A stretch of 64,000 nucleotides of DNA from Asticcacaulis sp. EMRT-3 (GTDB lineage Bacteria > Pseudomonadota > Alphaproteobacteria > Caulobacterales > Caulobacteraceae). Location: positions 1,852,501-1,916,500 of the forward strand of contig NZ_JASERT010000001.1 of the NCBI RefSeq assembly GCF_030027245.1, read 5' to 3'. Below, piece after piece: positions 56,016 to 63,200 of the stretch. The translations under genes were made by a program, and so were the position numbers. Below the pieces are notes generated by a model. It did not search any database. It was not told where the DNA came from and saw nothing but the letters and a program-made list of their open reading frames with translations. Position 1 is the stretch's first letter; each line of letters begins with the position of its first letter.

Positions 56016-56106
56016 ACGCCGCCTCGCATTCTTGTGCGCTAAACGCTTCGCTGTTTGAGCGCGGGCGGCGGCTTCATCGCCAGCACAACCGCAGCCGCCT
56101 GAACGC
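55977..56106. repeat. 43-bp duplication of the mnmA end flanking a 44-bp hairpin element
   Basis: 55977-56019, including the mnmA stop, recurs at 56064-56106 with one mismatch. The 44 bp between contain CGCA-ttcttg-TGCG and then GCGCTAAAC-gcttcgct-GTTTGAGCGC. The second stem-loop matches the one upstream of fliH in sequence and orientation. The outer copy again adjoins a REP element. Confidence 0.92.
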
Positions 56107-56107
56107 G

Positions 56108-56166
56108 GACAACACCTCCTCCCTGTGCCGCAGGCATGGGGAGGTGTCGGCATAGCCGACGGAGGG
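56108..56166. repeat. GGGGAGG-type REP element after mnmA
   Basis: ACACCTCCTCCCTGTGCCGCAGGC, shown here only by its CCTCC and GGGGAGGTGTCGG arms, is followed by CATAGCCGACGGAGGGGTC. It is shorter than the other copies but carries the same GGGGAGGTGTCG and GACGGAGGGG words. It separates mnmA from the convergent HxlR gene. Confidence 0.8.
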
Positions 56167-56188
56167 GTCTCTGCCTCGCCGGTAAACC

Positions 56189-56689
56189 TTATTCCGCCGC
56201 CGTTTCCATGGCCAGGCGCGCCAGTTCGGCGATTGATTTGGCCTCCGGGTTACGCTGGATAAAGACCTCGCCCCTTTGCACCGGTTCGCTGCACTCGGCG
56301 CAATAGGTAACGGGCGACAGAACACAGCCGCAGCGGCTGTGAAACACCTGAACGAGCGGCGTTTCGTCACGATAGACGTGTTTGGCGCCCCAATCCATCA
56401 TGTGCATAAGGATGCCGCGCAGGTCATAACCTTTCGGCGTCAGGACATATTCATGACGCAACGGGCGCAGGCAATAGACGCGCTGCTCGAAAATGCCCTC
56501 GGCCACCAGATGCTTGAGCCGTGAGGCCAGCACATTGCGCGCCAGACCCAGGGCTTCCTGCCATTGCTCAAAGCGCGTAAGGCCGCGAAACGCATCGCGG
56601 ATGATCAGCATGGTCCACGGCTCACCGATAATATCGAGGCAGGCGGCGGTTGCATCTCTCTGACGGGAATAGTCGGCGGAACGACCCAT
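56189..56689 (-). CDS. HxlR-family transcriptional regulator
   Basis: A 166-residue regulator. CLDIIGEPWTMLIIRDAFRG and RFEQWQEALGLARNVLASRL are the HxlR winged helix, and RHEYVLTPKGYDL is the wing. The C-terminal third has four cysteines (CGCVLSPVTYCAEC), which could bind a metal or sense thiols, an uncommon addition to HxlR proteins. No obvious target gene is adjacent; the upstream 56690-56913 has hairpins at 56711-56742 and 56815-56830 but no gene. Confidence 0.88.
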   Translation of the reverse strand: MGRSADYSRQRDATAACLDIIGEPWTMLIIRDAFRGLTRFEQWQEALGLARNVLASRLKHLVAEGIFEQRVYCLRPLRHEYVLTPKGYDLRGILMHMMDWGAKHVYRDETPLVQVFHSRCGCVLSPVTYCAECSEPVQRGEVFIQRNPEAKSIAELARLAMETAAE

Positions 56690-56913
56690 GACGTCTGATC
56701 CTGTAGGCTAAAGCGCATCCGGCCAGTAAACGGCCCGAATGCGCGCCAAAACAAAACCCAAAATAAGCCTGGAGCACCAAGCCCGACAGGCTCAGATCCA
56801 TTGATTTCAGGACAGCAGGCAAAAGCCTGCGGCGTTATTATATACGCACACGTCCCGGCGATCCGTCGCTAAACCAGCCTGCGGCAGGATAAAATTTCTG
56901 AAATCAGCAAGTC

Positions 56914-57468
56914 TCAGCGATTCATGGCGTAGAGCGCCGAGAGGGCATGGGCCATCAGGGCCTCGTCGCTATGGACAAAATCCTGCTCGAACTGCCCGGC
57001 CTGCCCCGCCTGAGCTGCCTGCCAATGCACGAGCAGGCTGGCACCACCATCAAGCCCGATCAGCACGCTGTCATGCTGCGCCCTGATGCTGGCGGTGCAA
57101 TCCGTGGCGTAGCTGCCGCAATCGCTGGCATAGGCCCCCGCATGAACCACGCGCACATCGGGCGCCGCCCCTTCGGCGGAATCGAAGCTGGTAACGCGAA
57201 TATCCTTATAGCCTTGCGCCGTATTGAGGCGGATATGCACGGCGATGCGGCCCGAATTGGGCTCGGCCACCAGCATGAGCTGATCGGTACGGCCATCGCC
57301 GTCGAAATCACCTTCGCGCGGCAGTTCCGGCGCTGTCTGGCTGAGGGCATTGAAATCAGGCGTCATCACGGCAGCCTGGGCCGCGCCTGTCATCAGGCTC
57401 ATGCCCATCAGGCCTGTCATCGCCGCCAGGGCGATCATCGCCATATCCTTGCGCATACCGGAAATCAT
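56914..57468 (-). CDS. Secreted protein with FG-GAP-like calcium loop
   Basis: A 184-residue protein with a signal peptide (MIALAAMTGLMGMSLMTGAAQA) and, near residue 55, GDFDGDGRTDQLMLV, which matches the calcium-binding loop of FG-GAP/VCBS repeats. One repeat is visible; the rest (VRVVHAGAYASDCGSYATDC) has cysteines likely to form a disulfide. The start at 57468 is supported by GAGG nine bases upstream; an ATG at 57456 is possible. Function is not recognised. Confidence 0.7.
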   Translation of the reverse strand: MISGMRKDMAMIALAAMTGLMGMSLMTGAAQAAVMTPDFNALSQTAPELPREGDFDGDGRTDQLMLVAEPNSGRIAVHIRLNTAQGYKDIRVTSFDSAEGAAPDVRVVHAGAYASDCGSYATDCTASIRAQHDSVLIGLDGGASLLVHWQAAQAGQAGQFEQDFVHSDEALMAHALSALYAMNR

Positions 57469-57602
57469 CACCACTGTCCTCACCTGTCATCGGGGCGATC
57501 TGTTCCGAAACCGGACAGTCGCCTCCACCTCACGGATTGATCACGCAAGGCCGATGCCAGCTTTGCCATAAAGCGGCGGCAACGACAATAAGATTTTGTT
57601 AA

Positions 57603-57788
57603 CTATGAAAGCGGCTGTTTTTGCTGCGAAAACGTCTGCGCCTCTCCCCGAACACCTGCCTGAGCCCTCGTCCCATCCGTATCAGGCCCGTACAACAGCC
57701 ACGACAGGTCGGGCCCGTGGAAACCCGGACGATCGCCACAGGCCATCAGCCGGATCAACGTATCGCTTCCCAAACTCAGTAACAGCAT
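57603..57788 (-). CDS. Small hypothetical protein, 61 residues
   Basis: GGAGG lies five bases before the ATG at 57788. The product starts MLLLSLGSDTLIRLMACGDR and continues PGFHGPDLSWLLYGPD, with a polar tail. I do not recognise it. A Fur-like AT-rich motif lies just upstream. Confidence 0.45.
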   Translation of the reverse strand: MLLLSLGSDTLIRLMACGDRPGFHGPDLSWLLYGPDTDGTRAQAGVRGEAQTFSQQKQPLS

Positions 57789-57802
57789 GTTCGCCTCCGA
57801 TT

Positions 57803-57826
57803 CATTTCTGAGAATGAGAATAAATC
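57803..57826 (-). promoter_or_regulatory. Fur-box-like motif
   Basis: TTATTCTCATTCTCA on the minus strand resembles the iron-responsive TGAGAATGATTCTCA type of Fur box. It lies 15-38 nt before the 61-residue gene. The match is partial. Confidence 0.3.
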
Positions 57827-57890
57827 GCAATTTGAAAAGAGCAAGAGGCCGTGCGTCACGTCCGCGTGAAGCTGTTTGGACTTTACATAT

Positions 57891-59162
57891 TCAGGGCTTG
57901 AGGCTGACCGCACCGATCGTGGCCGGTTCGGGCTTATCTGATATGGCATTGCCGCCGTCATCGAGATTATCCCACTGGCTGCGCGCCACGAAGATGAAGT
58001 GGTCGCCATCCACCAGCCCCTGCGCCGGTTGCGACATCTGGCTATCGCCACGCAGCACCACCTGCGATGAGGTGACGCTTTTCCAGTCGTCCGACATGTG
58101 CAGATGCAGGATCTTATTGGGTTTGAAACCGTTCTGCACGGCGATCAGATCATGGCCATACAGGCTGAGCGAGGTGATGCCGAGCAGCGACCCGTCGGCA
58201 GGCGGCGCCAGATGCGACATTTCACCCGTTTGCAGATCGATGCGGTAAAGGCCGGAAATGAAGTCCGACACGATCAGCACCGAGCCGTCTTCGTTTTCCG
58301 CCAGCCCCTGCGGGCTGTCCATATAGCCTTCGGGAATCAGGGTTTGCAACTCACCGGTATAGTCGTTCAGGCGCAGCACCGAGCTATGATAGGCATCGAC
58401 GACATACAGATCATCCTTCCCGGCCAGCAGATGACCGAACTGGCTGTTTTTGTCGGCCGTCACCACCGTCTTGACCGTGCCATCGGCGGGATCGACCGTC
58501 ACGATCTTCGACACCAGATCGGCCTTGGGGTCATAGCCGGTCGTCTGGCGCGTAGCGGCGGTGGCGACCCATAACAACCCGCCATGCAGGCCCAGACCGC
58601 TGGCGGCCACGCTGGGGCGGAAGGTGATGACATCGTGCCCGCCGGACGGCTGCAACAGGATGATCTTGCCATTGCGCAAGGTCGAGATGAACAATTGCTG
58701 GCCTTCGGGCACATAGGCCAGACCGTCAGCCAGTGTAAAGCCCGGCAAGGTGGCGGCCACGTGCATCTCGCCGACAGGCGCGGCATTGGCCTTTTGCAGG
58801 GCCTCCATATCGGCATTCCAGACCGGGTTGAATTCCGGGTTCTGCTTGAGATCGACCAGAAAGCCGCGTTTGAGATAATCGGTCAGCGCCGCACGCGCCA
58901 CATCCTTATGATCCTGCTTGAGCGCCGTCTGCGCCTCCAGCAGCAGGATCGACGGCGAATCGGGGATCAGGCCCTGCGCCTGCTCAAAACTGGCATAGGC
59001 GGCATTGGGATCGCGCCAGTCAAGCGCCTGCATCCCCTTGGCACGGTCGGCGCGGAACTGGCCGAGCAAGGAGGCGGGGTCGATGGTCTGGGCCGCCGCA
59101 GCCAGGCTGAGAAGCGGAAGAAAAGACGCCAGCCCCAGGGTCGCCAGTCGAATATTGCGCAT
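57891..59162 (-). CDS. Secreted SMP-30/NHL-like beta-propeller protein with TPR-like N-terminus
   Basis: A 423-residue protein with a signal peptide (MRNIRLATLGLASFLPLLSLAAAAQ). Residues 40-105 look like a short helical repeat (NAAYASFEQAQGLIPDSPSI). The remainder has repeated blade-like strands (LADGLAYVPEGQQLFISTLR, GLGLHGGLLWVATAA, LLAGKDDLYVVDAYHSSVLR, PQGLAENEDGSVLIVSDFIS) like SMP-30/gluconolactonase or NHL propellers. The start overlaps the lrp stop as TAATG, so the two are probably cotranscribed and the regulator may act on it. The substrate is unknown. Confidence 0.75.
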   Translation of the reverse strand: MRNIRLATLGLASFLPLLSLAAAAQTIDPASLLGQFRADRAKGMQALDWRDPNAAYASFEQAQGLIPDSPSILLLEAQTALKQDHKDVARAALTDYLKRGFLVDLKQNPEFNPVWNADMEALQKANAAPVGEMHVAATLPGFTLADGLAYVPEGQQLFISTLRNGKIILLQPSGGHDVITFRPSVAASGLGLHGGLLWVATAATRQTTGYDPKADLVSKIVTVDPADGTVKTVVTADKNSQFGHLLAGKDDLYVVDAYHSSVLRLNDYTGELQTLIPEGYMDSPQGLAENEDGSVLIVSDFISGLYRIDLQTGEMSHLAPPADGSLLGITSLSLYGHDLIAVQNGFKPNKILHLHMSDDWKSVTSSQVVLRGDSQMSQPAQGLVDGDHFIFVARSQWDNLDDGGNAISDKPEPATIGAVSLKP

Positions 59163-59692
59163 TACTTTTCCTCTGCCCTGCGCGGCCCGGACGGCCCGCG
59201 TTCGCTGGACGCGCCGTGGTCGCCAAGCCCGATCGGCACCGCCGTGGAGGCGCGCACCGAGCGCATGATGATCCGGCTTTCTACCCCGGAAACGAGGTCG
59301 GAGGCCAGCAGCTTATCACGCAGGAAATCGTCATAGGCGTGCATGTCGCGCGTCATCAGGCGCAGCATATAGTCTTCGTGGCCGGTCACCGTGTCGCAAC
59401 TGACCACTTCGGGCCAGTCGGCCAGCCGGGCTTCAAAGGCTTCAAGATTGGCGCGCGACGGCAGGGACAGCTTGACCGACACATAGACCTCAAAACTCAG
59501 GCCCAGTTTTTCAGCATCGAGCAGGGTGACGCGCTTGCGGATGACGCCCAGATCCTCCAGCCGCTTGATGCGCCGCCAGCACGGCGACGGCGACAGCCCC
59601 ACCTGCTCGGCCAGCTCGGCCACGGAGAGCGAGGCATCGTTCTGGATCAGGTTGAGGATTTTCGCATCCAGCTCATCGATCAGATCGGACAA
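59162..59692 (-). CDS. Lrp/AsnC-family transcriptional regulator
   Basis: A 176-residue regulator. The N-terminal HTH is LDAKILNLIQNDASLSVAEL and VGLSPSPCWRRIKRLEDLGV. The C-terminal RAM domain has VSCDTVTGHEDYMLRLMTRD, the amino-acid sensing region. A 30-residue polar extension follows the usual end. It is divergent from the glycosyltransferase, sharing the 147-nt region 59693-59839, and coupled to the propeller gene. Confidence 0.9.
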   Translation of the reverse strand: MSDLIDELDAKILNLIQNDASLSVAELAEQVGLSPSPCWRRIKRLEDLGVIRKRVTLLDAEKLGLSFEVYVSVKLSLPSRANLEAFEARLADWPEVVSCDTVTGHEDYMLRLMTRDMHAYDDFLRDKLLASDLVSGVESRIIMRSVRASTAVPIGLGDHGASSERGPSGPRRAEEK

Positions 59693-59839
59693 AAAAACCT
59701 CGTGTGACTGAAAATTGACAATGCGGTCATCTTATCACGCCTTTTGCGGAAATATCCTGCCTCAGGCAGGAAAATACCGCGGGGTGTTTTAAATCTGTCA
59801 AAATCGGATTAGGTTTCCTGCGCTATTTCGGGAATTTTC

Positions 59840-60868
59840 ATGCGTATCCTCAATATCATGCTGGCGCAGGTGCGCGGCGGCGTCGAAACCATGTCGCTGC
59901 GCTATCACGAGGCCATGAAACCGGCCGGAATAGAGGTGTTGAGCCTCGGCCATCCCGAAGGCGTGCTCGGCCAGAACCTGCCGCCCGATGATTTTCGCCC
60001 GGTGCGCGCCCTGATCAACCACGATCCGCTGGCCGCCCTGACCATTCGCCGCATTGCGCGCGAGGTGCGCCCCGACCTGATCCTGACCCACGGCAACCGC
60101 GCCACCGGTATCTGCCTGCTGCCCTGTCTCGGCACGGCGCGGCGCACCGTGCAGGTGGTGCATAATTTCCGTCACAAGGGCCAGAGCGGCCATTTGCGCG
60201 CCGCCATCTGCGTATCAGCTTCGGTGCATGACAGCGTGCGCCGCGCCCACCCCAATCTGCCCATCTATGATCTGGCCAATTTCGGCCCGTTGAGCGACCG
60301 GCCGGTCAAGCCCGCGCCGCAGGGCACGGTGGTGCTGGGCACACTGGGCCGCCTGCATGTCAACAAAGGCATCGACATCATGATCCGGGCGCTGGCGTCC
60401 TTACGCGCCCGCGGCTTAGATGTGCGCCTGCGCATCGGTGGCGACGGCCCGCTGAAGGACGAAATGGTGGCGCTGGTGCGGCTGCTCGGCCTCGAACACA
60501 GGGTCGATTTCGACGGCTGGGTGAGCCGCGCCGCCGATTACCTGCACGCACTCGACCTGTTCGTGCTGCCGTCGCGCGTCGAACCGTTCGGACTGGTGGT
60601 GGCCGAAAGCATGGCGGCGGGCGTGCCGATCGTGGCCACCGACATCGACGGCCCGAAAGAGATTCTGCTGGATGGCGTGCTGGGCGTCTTAAGCCCAAAA
60701 GACGACCCGGACGCCCTGGCCTTCGCCATCGCCACCGCCCTGTCCGACTGGCCCGCCACGCTGAAAAAAGCCCGCGCCGCGCAAACCTACGCCCTGACCC
60801 ATTTCAGTCTGGACGCCGGCAAGCGCCGCCTCGTCGAAACCCTGAACCAGATCGCCGCCGGTCTTTGA
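59840..60868 (+). CDS. Glycosyltransferase, GT4 family
   Basis: A 342-residue GT-B enzyme. The N-terminal MRILNIMLAQVRGGVETMSL is the acceptor-domain start, LGTLGRLHVNKGIDIMIRAL the donor-domain entry, and LDLFVLPSRVEPFGLVVAES with AGVPIVATDIDGPKEIL the nucleotide-sugar site with the EPFGLVxxE motif. It likely adds a sugar in envelope polysaccharide or LPS synthesis. It stands alone, so the acceptor cannot be inferred. Confidence 0.9.
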   Translation: MRILNIMLAQVRGGVETMSLRYHEAMKPAGIEVLSLGHPEGVLGQNLPPDDFRPVRALINHDPLAALTIRRIAREVRPDLILTHGNRATGICLLPCLGTARRTVQVVHNFRHKGQSGHLRAAICVSASVHDSVRRAHPNLPIYDLANFGPLSDRPVKPAPQGTVVLGTLGRLHVNKGIDIMIRALASLRARGLDVRLRIGGDGPLKDEMVALVRLLGLEHRVDFDGWVSRAADYLHALDLFVLPSRVEPFGLVVAESMAAGVPIVATDIDGPKEILLDGVLGVLSPKDDPDALAFAIATALSDWPATLKKARAAQTYALTHFSLDAGKRRLVETLNQIAAGL

Positions 60869-60987
60869 AGCCTTTGGCCGCCGCCCGGCCAAGTTTCTTC
60901 GCAAACAGGCTTGAACCCGTCCGGCAGATTGGCTATAGGGCCATCCTTCCGGAGACGCACATGCGGCGTCTGCGTGAAGCCTGGTTC

Positions 60988-61064
60988 GGTTGGGTAGCTC
61001 AGATGGTTAGAGCGGTGGATTCATAACCCACAGGTCGGCGGTTCGATCCCGCCTCCAACCACCA
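60988..61064 (+). tRNA. tRNA-Met (anticodon CAT)
   Basis: A 77-nt cloverleaf: acceptor GGTTGGG with TCCAACC, D-arm GCTC/GAGC, anticodon loop TTCATAA, T-arm GGCGG-TTCGATC-CCGCC and encoded ACCA. The anticodon stem closes with an A-C mismatch. CAT could also be the lysidine-modified Ile tRNA; sequence alone does not separate them with certainty. An integrase fragment lies immediately downstream, consistent with use as an attachment site. Confidence 0.9.
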
Positions 61065-61237
61065 GACATTTCCGCCTGTTGTGAAGGGCGCAAAGTGGCC
61101 TGCCGACCGCGTGAAATTCCATGACACATGACCCCACGCGACAGAGTCTCGCGCCACAGTCCAGACCTCTTGCGGATACGCAGGCGACGAACTGACGTGT
61201 AGGGATAAAATATGGTACACCGAAAAAGGCCGGAACC

Positions 61238-62149
61238 TTGTATATCGATGAAGGCCGGATCAATCGGCACATAATCCCCCTGCTGGGTAGCCGCAGGGTG
61301 CGCGACCTGACGACACCCGACATAAACCGCTTCATGCGTGACGTGGCGGCGGGCAAGACGGCGGTTGACGTGAAGACCGGGCCAAGAGGCCGCGCCATTG
61401 TGGAAGGCGGCAACGGCACGGCGGCGCGCACGGTTGGCTTGCTGGGTGGCATCCTGTCCTTTGCCGTGTCCGAAGGCATTATCAGCATAAACCCCTGCCG
61501 AGGCGTCAAGCGCCCTGCTGACGCCCGCCGCGAGGTGCGCCTTAGCCCGGAACAATATCGCGCCTTAGGGAACGCCCTGCGCGCCTCTGACGCCAATGCA
61601 GAGGCATGGCAGGCTGTCGCGGCCTTTCGCCTGATCGCCTTCACCGGTTGCCGTCTGGGCGAAGTGCAAAAGCTGAAATGGTCAGAAGTCGATTTGAGCG
61701 GCCACGCCTTGCGCTTATCGGATAGTAAAACCGGCCAGTCCGTGCGGCCCCTTGGTGCGGCGGCGGTATCGCTCTTATCCGAATTGCCACGCACCGGCCC
61801 CTTTGTGTTTCCCTCGCCTACAAACGGAAAGGCGGCCTATGGGAGCCTGCCGAACGCATGGAAGCGGATCATGGCCCGCGCCCTCACCACCGACCCGGAA
61901 ACAGACTTATCCGGCCTGACGCCTCACGGCTTGCTCCACGCCTTCGCCCGCACCGGCGGCGATCTGGGCCTAACGGAAATCACGATTGCGGCCCTGCTGG
62001 GCCATACGGCGGCCACTGTGACAGGGAGATATATCCATCACCTTGACACAGCCCTGATAGCGGCTGCGGATCGTGTGGCGGCCCGGATCGGCGCGCATAT
62101 GGACGGATCGGACGAAGGCGCGGCGGTTGTGCCTTTCAAACGGGCATAG
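61238..62149 (+). pseudogene. Tyrosine recombinase (phage/island integrase) remnant
   Basis: A 303-residue reading from a TTG. Core-binding domain text (YIDEGRINRHIIPLLGSRRV) begins at once and the arm-binding N-terminus of about 80-100 residues is missing; coding-like sequence extends in frame only to a stop at 61193. Catalytic residues seen are Arg-I (TGCRLGEVQ), Lys (SDSKTGQ), the first His (TPHGLLHAF), the second His (LLGHTAATV) and Tyr (GRYIHH). Arg-II is replaced by Leu: PHGLLHAF for the expected PHGLRHAF, a CTC for CGC change. It is therefore truncated and probably inactive. Confidence 0.8.
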
Positions 62150-62175
62150 CGCCTATGACGAAACGCAAACTATAA

Positions 62176-62204
62176 TTGACAAAATGAAACTAAGGGCGTA
62201 TTTA
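62176..62204 (+). promoter_or_regulatory. Promoter of the toxin-antitoxin pair
   Basis: TTGACA (62176) and TATTTA (62199) are separated by 17 bases. The expected start site is at or next to the toxin ATG at 62210, so the mRNA could be almost leaderless. A TATAAT overlaps the -35 box at 62171 and could serve a second, slightly upstream start. Confidence 0.6.
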
Positions 62205-62209
62205 TAGTC

Positions 62210-62503
62210 ATGATTGAAGTCCGCCAAACTGATGAATTTTCCGATTGGCTTCATAGCCTAAAAGATATTCAGGCGAAGGCCCGCATTGTTTCCCGTGTCC
62301 GGCGCTTCAGCCTTGGCAATCTGGGCGATGTTAAGCCAGTTGGGCAGGGTGTCAGTGAGGCGCGACTAGATTATGGCCCCGGCTACCGTCTCTATTTTGT
62401 TCAACGTGGCGCGGTGGTGATCCTGCTGTTGTGCGGCGGCACGAAAAAGGGCCAGCAAGCCGATATTGAAAAGGCCAAGGCATTGGCAGAGGTGTACGAA
62501 TGA
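62210..62503 (+). CDS. RelE/HigB-type addiction-module toxin
   Basis: A 97-residue protein of the RelE/ParE superfamily, of the putative addiction-module killer group: FSDWLHSLKDIQAKARIVSR, GVSEARLDYGPGYRLYFVQR and LLLCGGTKKGQQADIEKAKA are the typical blocks. Such toxins cleave mRNA on ribosomes. The antitoxin follows with an ATGA overlap; the toxin-first order is of the HigBA kind. No Shine-Dalgarno is evident. Confidence 0.9.
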   Translation: MIEVRQTDEFSDWLHSLKDIQAKARIVSRVRRFSLGNLGDVKPVGQGVSEARLDYGPGYRLYFVQRGAVVILLLCGGTKKGQQADIEKAKALAEVYE

Positions 62504-62781
62504 AAAAAACAGCGGGCAAATTTGATGCGGTTGCGTATCTCGATAGCGAGGCGATGATTGCCACCTATCTGGAAGCGGCCTTTGAGGAAGGCGATATTGA
62601 CCTGATCCGCGCAAGCTTAAATGATGTTGTGCGCGCTAGGGGGGTTCAGGACATGGCCAAGGCCACCGGCCTGACGCGCGCGGCGCTTTACAAGGCTATT
62701 GGCGAAAACGGCAATCCGACCCTTTCCACTCTGCTGGCCATGACAAAGGCGCTGGGCGTCAAGTTGTCTGTGGCGGCCTGA
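62500..62781 (+). CDS. HTH antitoxin of the addiction module
   Basis: A 93-residue protein of the putative addiction-module antidote family. FDAVAYLDSEAMIATYLEAA is the toxin-binding N-terminus, and GVQDMAKATGLTRAALYKAI with NPTLSTLLAMTKALGVKLSV is the XRE-type HTH. It overlaps the toxin stop and probably represses the shared promoter. Confidence 0.9.
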   Translation: MKKTAGKFDAVAYLDSEAMIATYLEAAFEEGDIDLIRASLNDVVRARGVQDMAKATGLTRAALYKAIGENGNPTLSTLLAMTKALGVKLSVAA

Positions 62782-62865
62782 TAAGGCGGCGTGGCGCAAA
62801 TCGCTTAGGAAGCGAGGCTGTTAGGTAATGCTAGGGTGTGTGCCCGCGATATAGGAGTTGATGAA

Positions 62866-63168
62866 ATGACGGCTTACATCGAAATCGAACATCCCGGCGT
62901 GACGCTGAAGGAAGACTTTCTTGACGCCTTCAACGTGCGCCCCGGCGCGCTGGCGGCGGCGATCCACGTAGACCGCGCCGCAATCAAAAACATTATCGAC
63001 GGCAAACGCTCTGTTACTGCGGAAATGGCGATCCGGTTGGGCCTGTTTTTCGGCACCACCGCTGATTTTTGGCTGAACCTGCAAAAGGATTATGACCTGC
63101 GAATCGCCAAGCGGGAAAAGCTGGCACGACTCTCCTTTGAAATTAACCCTCTGCATGTAGCGGCCTGA
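62866..63168 (+). CDS. higA: HigA-type antitoxin, orphan
   Basis: A 100-residue HigA/VapI protein: HPGVTLKEDFLDAFNVRPGA, then AAIHVDRAAIKNIIDGKRSV and AIRLGLFFGTTADFWLNLQK are the family blocks. The ATG at 62866 has TAGGAG eight bases upstream and is preferred over a GTG-region start at 62836. No HigB toxin is encoded upstream, only 84 nt separate it from the previous antitoxin, and an IS66 element begins 32 nt downstream. It is an orphan as seen here. Confidence 0.88.
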   Translation: MTAYIEIEHPGVTLKEDFLDAFNVRPGALAAAIHVDRAAIKNIIDGKRSVTAEMAIRLGLFFGTTADFWLNLQKDYDLRIAKREKLARLSFEINPLHVAA

Positions 63169-63200
63169 AACTGATGGATAACAACTATCTTGGAATCACA

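Noticed and set aside
61065..63200. Direct repeat of the tRNA-Met 3' end as the far attachment site
   Set aside because: No second copy of the CCCGCCTCCAACCACCA segment was found in the window; it may be beyond the edge or decayed.
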